From Lantana camara (lineage: Eukaryota > Streptophyta > Magnoliopsida > Lamiales > Verbenaceae), in NCBI GenBank assembly GCA_037501455.1, contig CM074865.1, forward strand, positions 3,917,001 to 3,981,000: DNA of 64,000 nt. Direction: 5' to 3'. The notes below the pieces were generated by a model, which saw nothing but the letters and a program-made list of their open reading frames with translations, did no database searches and was not told the origin of the DNA. Shown in pieces: positions 54,778 through 64,000 of this stretch (the first letter of the stretch is position 1; each line of letters begins with the position of its first letter). The position numbers and the translations under genes were made by a program.

Positions 54778-55644
54778 CTTGTAGTATTCTGGCCTAATGG
54801 ACTCATGGATACTGATGGAATAAACGTGCTATATATAGAGCAAAAGGCCGGAGAGGCAGCCTGCGCAAGGTTTTTCAATATTTTCTTGTTTCAGCAGATG
54901 TAATTTGAAAGCTTTGTTGAATGCCATGCCTTTTCAAGCCATAACATTGTGCACCCATGCATGCATTGTGTTTAATATTTTGCATATGAAATATGAAGGC
55001 TTTAGTTTCCATGTTGTCAAATAATGATTAATCAGCTACACAATTCAAAATTATTTTCTAATGGCGCCTTCCTTTTCCACAACCATGTTTCAATATGGAA
55101 AATCATTTTTAGTTTTTCCTGTCCGGAATATTGTTCTTGATACCTCTATAAATGAGAATCTACTCGACCTTCCCGTTGTTTATTTGTCTGCTTGGTTGAC
55201 TTCGATATTTATTGTCTTTTACATAGCTCCGTAGAGGTGGAAGATGTAATCATCTGTTGTCTCATCCCTCAAAACTTATAGCATTTCCTCACTCTTCAAT
55301 TCTTTGCTCGTTAGGATCGAGACAAAATCAAGAAGAAAAAAGCATGGCCTCCAAAATCAGACAGCCCCAAATTGCCCTCAGATTCTCGCATACAACATCC
55401 TAACTTGACCAGCAAACCAGTCCCCAGCGCGGCTCCTCATGTGCCTGTTGCCTTGAAAAATGGGCCCAACACGGACAAGGCGAAGAAGGAAAAAGTGAAA
55501 GGGCGCTCCAGCAGCAATCCCTCTGATGTTGTGATTGCATTGAATGTGTTGCCGAATAAAAAGGTAAAAAAGCAGCCGAATACAGAGGCTCCACCGGCCA
55601 AGGATCGGCCCAAACACCTTAAGAATGTGTCTGTTCCTCCTTGA

Positions 55645-56940
55645 GGCCGCTGAGCCTGAGGCACTGAGCTGACATTATAACTCTTTAGTTAGTTTTGATT
55701 CTTTTTTCCAATAGTATAAAGCTTTCTTTTCATTTCTTTGAGTTAGATTTCTTTCTGTGATATAAGTTGCATTTGTTTTAGGTTAGTTGAAGTTTTGAAG
55801 AGCGCCTGGCCTTCATCCACAATGGGGGGTGGGGCCTCTTCATTTTCCTTTTTTTTTTTTTTTTTTAAAAAAAAAAAATCAATTTTGGTCCTGAAATTAT
55901 TAAAGTTTATAATTTTGGGAAAAGAATTTTGACTAGTACTCTTCCAGAGAAGTCTAATTAGATTTTTTTTTTTTTTTTTAAACAATTAGATCTTGGTTTG
56001 ATGATGATAGTTCATTTTTTTTTTTTTTTTTTTTGTGGTTCGATAGTTTATTGTTATGAGTCGAGTTGGGTCCGACCATTTAAATGTAAAACTCTTCCTA
56101 CTAATGGTTACTGCGTTCCCAGGGATTTATGTTCAAGAACTCTACTTTGATTTTTTTTTTTTTTTTTTTTTTTTTTGATTCTATAGCTTATTTTCATGGG
56201 TCGAGCAGGGACGGACCATTTAGGTTGTAAAGCTCTCTCTACCAATGATAGCTGTATTTTTACGGACTTGAACTCGAGATCTTTGATTTAATGATGATAT
56301 TGAGACTTGATATTGACAATACTAATAAATATGAATTGTTATGACATGATTGGTATGTAGAAATAGATTTTATGCAGTAATTAATTGAATTTTGGTACAT
56401 AGGAACGAATTTTAAGTAGTAATCGACTGAATTTAAGATTCGAGTGTACATTGAAAAGAGTAAAATTATTTTAGCTTTTATTATGATCGGTATGTACAAG
56501 AAATTTGAAAAGAAATGAATTAAAATTATCTTGATTTTATCATTTTTAATAATGAAAATAAAAGTAAAATTATGGTGAGTTCAAAAGCAAATCATGTAAA
56601 AATATAACTCACTATTTCAATAAAAATAACAATATCTTTTGCAATTAATCATTAGTTTTTGAAATAAACACTTGTATATATCATAAAAATTATGAATAAA
56701 ATTTACAAAATTTCATCAATATTTAGTACTTTATATCATTTAATAATAAGTATTTATAAAAATATTATAACCTAAGATATATTTAATAAGTTTTGTATTT
56801 AAAATTCAATAATGAGGATTTGATATGTGGGCTTTATCATGGACAGATGCCATTTAATGGGCCCGAAACAGGCCCAATACAAGTAGAAGAATCCCAATAA
56901 TCTCTTGTACCTTGTGCTTCAACTGTTGTACATTAACATG
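55645..56940. other. Intergenic, poly-T and AT-rich
   Basis: Several T runs of about 15-25 (55848-55866, 55964-55979, 56016-56033, 56152-56176) and a local duplication around GGTCGAG...GGACGGACCATTTA / GAGTCGAG...GGTCCGACCATTTA. No gene was seen. Confidence 0.5.
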
Positions 56941-59900
56941 GCATTTTTATATCCGAGAATTTCAAAAATATTCACTCTTGATTCCCATTTCCCAGTTGCC
57001 AGCTTCAAAATTCCTCTTCGTCTCAGGTATGATGATTTTAGGTTTTGAAGTTCTAATTTCTATGCAAAAGCATGTGTAATTTGTGTTTGTGTGTTGACAG
57101 AAATTTACAAATTTCAGCTGAACGGTTTCTATTTGCATTTTTCAGCTAATTAGTGTTCGAGTTTGTTCCAGAATTATTTAGTTGTTTAATTTGATGGATA
57201 TTTTATTGATATTGGAGGCGATTTAGCTCGTTTTCTTTTTCCCTTTCTTCCTGAGAATTGGGAATTGGATTTCTTGGAGTTGGTCTAATTTTGGCGCAGG
57301 TAAACACCCTGTTATTTTTTATTTATGTGTCCGTTGCGGTTAATTGCTTTGTCGAATTTCTGGAAGTGAATGTGATGGTATCTTGATTTTAATCGTGTTT
57401 TGGTGACTGTAATGGTTCGAGTTAATGTTCTGCATTTTGTAATTACTATGGAATTTTGTTTCCTGATGATTTTGTGGAGTAAATATAATGCGTTGGATGT
57501 AGCTACTTGGGTGCTGACAGCTATGTGAATGTGTATTACGACAATGCTTTGGTGTGTTTTAGTTTGAATGCCATATATTTATGGTAGAAGATTGGAAGGT
57601 ATTACTCAACGGAGTTTTTGAGTAACTTATGTCTGAAAATTTTGAATATAGGTCTTTTAAATTCTTAGTTGGTACTGTTTGTTCATGTATGTTGAAGTTT
57701 AGATTAATAAGTCTGAGATTGAGGAATGAATTCAAGCTTGGAATGATTTCAGATCCTCAAATTATGAAACCATAAGCTGGGAATGTTTAGTTGGTCCTCA
57801 TTGGAGAAACAAAGGTAAAGTGCCCGATGAAATATGCGTTTTCTCACAAATTGATTACGTCTCAGAATTAATATTTCTAACTAATAATCTCAAATATCCT
57901 ATAAAATCCAATAACTTATTACATTAAGCTCAAATTCTCAAATCTTCAACAAAATCCATTTACTTAATACAACAAAAAGTAACAAGGCGAGAAGGTTATT
58001 TTGGGTTCACCCAGTGTTAGCTTGTACTACACTCTGTCCGTTTAATGTTAGGAATGAATCATGACACATGATTGTTCTGTATAAATAAAATCAAGACAAA
58101 AGTACGTGGTTAGGCCACACTCTATTGTTTGTGTTTCATATGATTTGTGGGGTTTTTAAGCTTATGGCTGACCATTCTGATGACCATTTTTTGCAGTTTC
58201 AAACAAATAATGATATTGAAGCTGCGGCGCAAAATACTGTTCTGCACGAGCAAGTGTTGCTGTTTGAATTATGCTTCGATATTCAGAGTTTATGCCTCAC
58301 TGGTTATCCATCATATGACTTGCTTGTCTAATACCATTTCAGGAAATTGCCACACAAATGGTTATGCAAAGTCGGAGGTTTGTCCTGAAAATTTCCAAAA
58401 AATAAAAACCCATTCTAATACTAGTATTTTATTTGGATTTTAACCTGTGTCTTCATACTTATGATCAGAGAATCAAGCACTGTAACTGGAAATTCTGAAG
58501 ATAGTAGAGACATTTTGTCTGGCCGCCACGATCAAATGCACTAAAGGTGTTTCAGTCTCACCATCTTTTAAACTCTTTTTGTATTCTTTCTTGTGTGTTA
58601 TGTTTCAATTTCAAAAACATTTACTAGACCATATTATGTTGCTTAATGTTTTCCAATTCAACAGGAGCATCTTCTGAAAATGACCACACAACATCGAACC
58701 GAAGTGGCTTTAAAACGTGGCAAGCCCACCTCTGTGGAGGAAGGTTGGACGACTATACTAAACCATTTAGCATCTTTTGGTCTGTCATCTTTTTTCAGTC
58801 TAGAAGTTTAAAGACCCTGTATCAGATTTGGTGACCTTTTTATCCTATTAAAACTATTGACATGGTCTAGTTTGCGTCTGCCTTGGCATTTGATATCCCA
58901 GTTGATTGTCTAAATAAACTCATAAGGACATATATTCCTTTGTAGTATATTGGGTTCTACAACAGTTGCCTTTTTGGGATGTGAAGTAGGAAAGATCTGT
59001 GTGGTTTATTGATAATTTTATATTTTCCTAGTGACTGGAGATAATCAAGACGATACATTCTGCAGTTATGATGAATAAATACTCGTAATACATTTTTGAT
59101 GTTGGTACTACTGCATTCTTAGATGAGTTCTGTCGGATAACTCTTGAGTGATTAATCTGCTAAAAAAGCATGCGAATTCTTTCACAACTTATTAAGGTTT
59201 TAGGTATTTCCCGCATATATTGACACTAAGTCTTCTCTGAGTTCCAAAGTAGCCACTGAGTTTGGCAGAGAACAAATAGAAAGTCCAAGCCTGATTTAGT
59301 TCCGGTGCGCTGCACAGTTATATAACCAGTAGTATGAGTAACCATTCATATGATGATGTTCAATATTTAACCATCTTTTATCCCCCATTTTCTCTGCTAG
59401 GCAATTTGGAAATTGGAAATGGATATGGTGTGCCTGGCGGTGGTGCTTATTCAAATAGTATTGTTTGACACGACTTTTCCGAATCTTCAGAGGGGAAGGA
59501 CCTTGATAGCCAGAAAAGAAGCCAAAATAACGATGAGGTTAATGGTGAGTCCGGACAGCAAACAATGGGTAAAGACTTACCCGAATATCCCAAGCAAAAG
59601 TTGAAAGCAAGAGGTATTCTGAAAGAGGGTCAAAGTGAAGAGAAGTCTTCGGTGCCAGAAAATGTGAGCTGGTTGTTTTGTCTTTGTTTTTGTTTAATCC
59701 TTCTCACAATAAGCTTTTGTATATGAATCTTGATTTGCAAATTAAATCCCGGTTGTTAGCCTCTTTCTTATATTGTGATGATCAGTGCTAGTTTCTGTTT
59801 AAGCTAATCTGTAACTAACTCAAGTTTCTCATGTAATTTGATCCAACATGATATATTCTTTTAACTGTACTTTCTGCTGGATCTATACTTTTTTTTTTTT

Positions 59901-62640
59901 TTTTTTCCTGAATGATATATTGTCAATGATATCTAACGTGTATTGGGATTTTGGATTTTAGAGACCGGAGGCTCAGTCACCTCAGCTCATGGCATGTGGG
60001 GATCTTCCCCCAGGATGGGTGAGTACCTGTGGTATTTTTGTGAAACATATATCAAGGAGTTTAATGAATGTAATTTACCTTGTATATCATCCTGTAATTT
60101 CATCACTCATCCCTTTTGCCCCCACCAAATGATCTGCAGATTGAAACAAGGGACCCTGAAAATGGTGCTGTATTTTATTATAATGCGAGTTTAGGGATAA
60201 GCCAGTGGGAGAAACCTACAGATATGGCTCCGCATCCCGCTTCTGCTACAGCACACTTTTCAGAAGATTGGGTAGAGGCATTTGATGAAACTTCAGGTAT
60301 AGTTTCATTTTCTACTAATCAAATGTCTATATATTTGCAAAGATTAGAAGAGCTTTAGATGCTGTTGTGATAATTAAATTTTGATTAAAAATATTATATT
60401 ATTGGAAGTTACCTGAATTGGATATGTTTTTTGATATTATCATTCCCCTTCGCGTCAAATATCAAAACTTGCCACTTGCAACTTCTGTTTCAGAATTGGC
60501 TAGTGCTTGTTTTATCTTAGCCATTAGTTTCTGTAAAAGTTGGTTTCTTCTGTCAACGTATCTTAACAGTCCCTTTCTCCTTCATTCAGTAGTTTTTTAT
60601 TCAAACTGCAGGTATAAATGTGTGAATGCTTGTTCACCTCTTCCAATATTAATTCATTCTCGTTCAACATATTTCCACTTTATCGTTGTGTGTCCTCCAA
60701 TATAATATGTGGGCAGGAGAGAATGTAACCTCCTGACTATAGACTCATTGGGGGGAAAACAAATTCTTCTATTATGTATATATATATTTAATATTTCTCA
60801 ACAATGTCCATTTCAGGTCAAAAATATTATTGCAACAGGATGACCAATCTATCACAGTGGGAGCATCCAAGTGCACAAGAAGTCAACCCACAACATTATG
60901 ACAGAACGATCGCGCCCCATGCAACGGGTGGGAATTTGGAATATCAAGTGTCCACTTTTCCTAAATGCATGGGATGTGGCGGCTGGGGATTGGGTCTTGT
61001 ACAGTCTTGGGGCTATTGCAATCACTGCACTCGGTATGTTTCTCTCTTTTCTATACATTTGCAGTATTTTCTATTGAAACTTTATTTGGTATAAGATGTC
61101 TAATGTTATTCAATGCAGACTTCACAATCTTCCACAAAGCCAATACTTATCAGCCTCTGCTGAAAGCTATAACCGTGCCACTGATGCTGCTGGAAATCAT
61201 GGAGACTCAGAGAAAATATCTTCCAAACCCAGGTGATGTATGGAATAAGGCAATAAAATAAATTGTAGCATCTTAACTCTAAAAGCATCTTCAAGGGGAA
61301 CAAGTGATGATGAAAACCGAGTTTTTCTTTTCTTTTTGTATATCTCAATATAAAATCGGTCCCAACTATTCTGATAAAGAGGTTCATAATTTGGTTTACC
61401 ATGGTGTACAGGTCTAATGTGAAACCCCCTCTTGGGAAAGGCTATAAAATGGACAGTAAGAAGCGTGCATATAATGAAGATGATGAACTGGACCCCATGG
61501 ATCCAAGTTCCTACTCTGATACTCCTCGTGGTGGTTGGTATGTCTCATACTCTTGCTAGTTGATAGAAAATTCAAGCTTGAAAAGGTTTCAATAAGATTA
61601 GTAGATCTGCAAGTGCCTAGATCCTGACAAGTTAATGAATCACTGCTTATTTACAGGGTTGTGGGCTTTAAAGGAGTACAACCAAGAGCTGCTGATACCA
61701 CTGCCACGGTATGATATCACCGTTATTTTGCCTGAAGAATTTCCTTTAGAGGAATTCAAGGCCAGATATAAATATTAAAAATAAATGGGGAAGAAGTTAA
61801 AAAAGGATGAAGGGAACGTTTGAAATCTTAAAAAACGTGATCTGCTTTCAGATTAAGAAAATAAAAAATGAAGCAATTTGTTCTGCTACTACTTATAATA
61901 AACTAGAAACTACAAGCTAGAAGAATTCGTTTCATTTTGCTGTTAATACATCATAAAATATACTGAAACAAGCTAGAAGCTAGATGACTCCCATGCAGTG
62001 CTTTTTTCTGTTTCTAGCTTCCTTTTTCTATTATTTAAAAGTACTTTTTTCTCCAAGATCTCCTATCTTTCATTGCTCCAATTTTTTCCAACTTCAACTT
62101 CTTCAAGGACAATGTATTTTTTGACAAGCTGTTTCGGCATATCCTTCATCCCATCATTCATTTAGGAGCATTCTTTTTGTTTTAACATAGTTTAATGCTT
62201 GGAAACTTCAAAATTGCAGGGCCCTCTTTTCCAGCAGCGGCCTTATCCATCACCAGGTGCAGTTCTACGAAAAAATGCTGAAGTTGCTTCACAAAGGAAA
62301 AAGCCGGGTTCGCACTACGCACCCATATCCAAGAGAGGAGATGGAAGTGATGGTCTCGGGGATGCTGATTGAGTGATGCAACACATCAGTATGTCAACTT
62401 CATTGCAGCAAATCTTCAATTGATTATATGGTGACCGGAGTAAATCTTGAACGGGAAACAGAGTGATGTGAATGATGCAGGCCATCGTCATGAACCGCCG
62501 GTGTTTGTTCAAGTTGAAGAAGTAACTCATTTGGGGTGCGTGGGGGTGTATGCAGAAATAATGCCTTGTGATGGAATGTGAATGCTTCAATTTTGAGGAT
62601 ATAATGTAACATTCTCTGTGTGTTTTCACTTATAAGCATA
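56941..62640 (+). CDS. PQBP1-like WW-domain protein gene, frame interrupted twice upstream of the WW domains
   Basis: Exons by splice sites: 5' UTR to 57026; 58164/58197-58253; 58343-58377; 58469-58546; 58666-58743; 59401-59663; 59962-60018; 60140-60296; 60817-61033; 61119-61232; 61412-61537; 61657-61708; 62220-62372 (stop). WW1 is [19 protein letters not shown] with SQWEKP. WW2 is [20 protein letters not shown] with SQWEHP. Next comes [20 protein letters not shown] and the PQBP1 signature [16 protein letters not shown] ... [24 protein letters not shown]1 proteins act in the nucleus with the spliceosome. Two lesions: near 58537 a missing base shifts HD to NALK, and TGA at 59466-59468 follows AYSNSIV. 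From 59469 to the stop all exons are in frame. It could be a pseudogene, an allele, or translated from a downstream Met. Confidence 0.75.
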
Positions 62641-63090
62641 ATACTGCGTTTTTTTTAATCTTTTCACTTATATGGTGGTCGAGAAATGCTTATTGAACTA
62701 TTTACATTAGTTGCAACAGTCGATACATTGTAAGAAACATTAATGTGTATATTTAATTTGGCTTAATCTTTTAACTCCCTTTACATATGCACTGTGTTTC
62801 TTTTCTTAAATTATTCATTTTATCTTATGATGTGAATGTTTATATATATATATATATATATCATTTTAGCTTGCGATTAATAAATATGTAGAGAAGTAAA
62901 AAACCACAACAATGAAAATCGATAAACCACAACAATGAAAATCAACTCCAAAACAAAAGGGTAAAATAGGTATATCAATTCTATTTTTAAATTACATCTT
63001 AGAATTAATAGACAACATTCGTTAAAAGCAATTTTAAAATATAACAGCATACATGTATTTCTGTTCAGGACTTTCTTTTCTGCAAACTTA
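62640..63090. other. Intergenic with TA microsatellite
   Basis: TA repeat at 62840-62861. From about 62940 the sequence resembles 11520-11747, the 3' flank of the other receptor kinase. No gene. Confidence 0.5.
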
Positions 63091-64000
63091 TCACTTTGCA
63101 AGAAACAAAGTTCTAATCTTTTCCAGTTTTGCCATAGCTTCGCTTATGCTGATCCTCTCCAAAGGCGAAAAGGCTAAACACTCAATCGCGACATGCAGAA
63201 TAGATGACAAACATAGCTCTTTAGCTGAGAACCTGTCTTCCTCTCTTACTAGTAAATTGCTGTCCACAACTCGAGTTACATTGTTTTCTTGCAATGAAAT
63301 GCTAACATAGCTCATGAGGCTCATGTCCTCCCCAAACATGTCGTCGGTCGGCTTCTTTAGGGTGAAAGTCTCGAGCAGCATCACACCGAAACTGTATACG
63401 TCGGAACTGGTTGACACAATGCCTTCAGCTCCATATTCTGTTTCCACAAATTAAACAAAGACTTAAGCACATCATGAGCTGCAAAAGCCAGAAACCAAGG
63501 GGGAGTTTGAAAGGGCTTCAAAATCTATTTAGATGCAACATTTGAGAGATCATTTCTGAACAGCATTTAGTTCTTTGAAGTTGAAAATGCTTGCAACTAA
63601 AACTTGAAAAATACTGCTAACAGTTCAAAAGGGAAAACTGGAAGTTTTGAAAACTGAATAGACAAATGATTTCTATCTGTGATTGAAATCAGTGAAATCG
63701 AAATGCTGTTTTGAGATGTTACCCGGTGCCATGTAACCGATTGTTGCCAAGGTTCGTGTTTGCACTGTCAAGTCACCTTCACCGAACAGTTTAGCCATAC
63801 CAAAATCGCCAACATGTGCGGTCATATCTTCATCCAGCAGCACGTTACTAGGCTTCAAGTCGCAATGAACAATAGGAAACGTGTATTCCGTATGAAGATA
63901 TTCCAAGGCCAACGCGATGTCTATCATAACATTTAATCTCTGCAACAAATCCAAGAAAAGATTATGCGAATATAGCCACTTCTCCAGGCTCCCATTAGGC
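63091..64000 (-). CDS. LRR-XII receptor kinase, 3' end (continues past the window)
   Basis: The last exon is 63437-63091 (EYGAEGIVSTSSDVYSFGVM, then LLETFTLKKPTDDMFGEDMS). The preceding exon runs from 63723 past the right edge. It has ALEYLHTEYTFPIVHCDLKP (non-RD catalytic loop HCD), MTAHVGDFGMAKLFGEGDL and TIGYMAP. The donor is GTAAC at 63722 and the acceptor CAG before AATATGG. Exons, the roughly 280-base intron and the 3' flank all align with 11748-12500, so these are recent paralogues. Here the usual GDFG is present, while the other copy has VDFG. It would be the cytoplasmic kinase of a plasma-membrane immune receptor. Nothing in the visible part is broken. Confidence 0.88.

Larger units (their letters stand above)
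48478..55644 (+). pseudogene. Ubinuclein-like gene (C-terminal exons), split by a retrotransposon
   Basis: Exons: 48478-48531 (MDDALENRICDLYHLYVE), 48641-48690 (RLEEDSGPPVR, then RLYEE), 54778-54869 (LVVFWPNGLMDTDGI, then RAIYRAK) and 55315-55644 (DRDKIKKKKAWPPKSD ... NKKVKKQP). Order and content match the C-terminal half of plant ubinucleins, nuclear subunits of the HIRA histone-chaperone complex (histone H3.3 deposition). GT/AG sites are present at each border. Lesions: a 2-base insertion in exon 2 (V-R to R-L-Y-E-E lies in a different frame) and a 1-base deletion in the third exon (GI to RAIYRAK). A chromovirus occupies the intron between the second and third exons. N-terminal exons (Hpc2-related domain) are absent upstream, where the duplicated copia block begins. 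Clearly a relic. Confidence 0.72.

Noticed and set aside
55378..55664. Minus-strand frames opposite the last ubinuclein exon
   Set aside because: Shadows of the plus-strand exon; no recognisable domain.

Overview
The window is nuclear DNA of a flowering plant, most likely a eudicot. The basis is GT-AG introns, a receptor kinase of the plant LRR-XII type, a squalene-epoxidase exon, plant-type Mutator-like (MULE) elements, plant chromoviruses and copia elements, and very AT-rich spacers. Species cannot be named from the sequence. Very little of it is single-copy gene: the window is mainly a graveyard of receptor-kinase fragments and nested transposons, with ordinary gene space only near the right end.

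Layout. 1-5240: minus-strand LRR exon modules, including a signal-peptide exon, in AT-rich spacer. 5362-10980: a MYB/SANT-like fragment, a non-autonomous MULE and a copia gag/LTR remnant. 11748-17795: a minus-strand LRR receptor kinase broken by an in-frame stop and a MULE insertion, truncated at its 5' end next to a copia LTR with an 11-bp minisatellite. About 18510-37986: a candidate Helitron split by a Ty3/gypsy element (22662-26707, exact target duplication, 3' LTR almost wholly deleted) and a 9.1-kb MULE (28493-37566). 38039-43466: a second two-gene MULE. 43484-44782: a small MULE. 44832-48250: a second copy of the LRR / SANT-like / copia block, carrying a captured squalene-epoxidase exon. 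48478-55644: a ubinuclein pseudogene split by an apparently young chromovirus (48868-54330). 56941-62640: a PQBP1-like WW-domain gene. 63091 to the end: the 3' part of another LRR receptor kinase.

The most unusual object is the 9.1-kb MULE. A mudrA-type transposase on the + strand and an ULP-protease-like gene on the - strand converge on about 2.4 kb of an 87-bp satellite. Because 87 is 3 x 29, the array is open in both orientations and produces long artificial ORFs. The adjacent MULE has the same architecture with a different partner gene, a GRF-type zinc finger with a terminal membrane helix. Both transposases carry damaging changes. The chromovirus has LTRs that look identical by eye, a perfect 5-bp target duplication and one unbroken polyprotein frame, so it is the element most likely to have moved recently.

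All splice sites, domain calls and homologies were read by eye. No database search, alignment or structure prediction was run.
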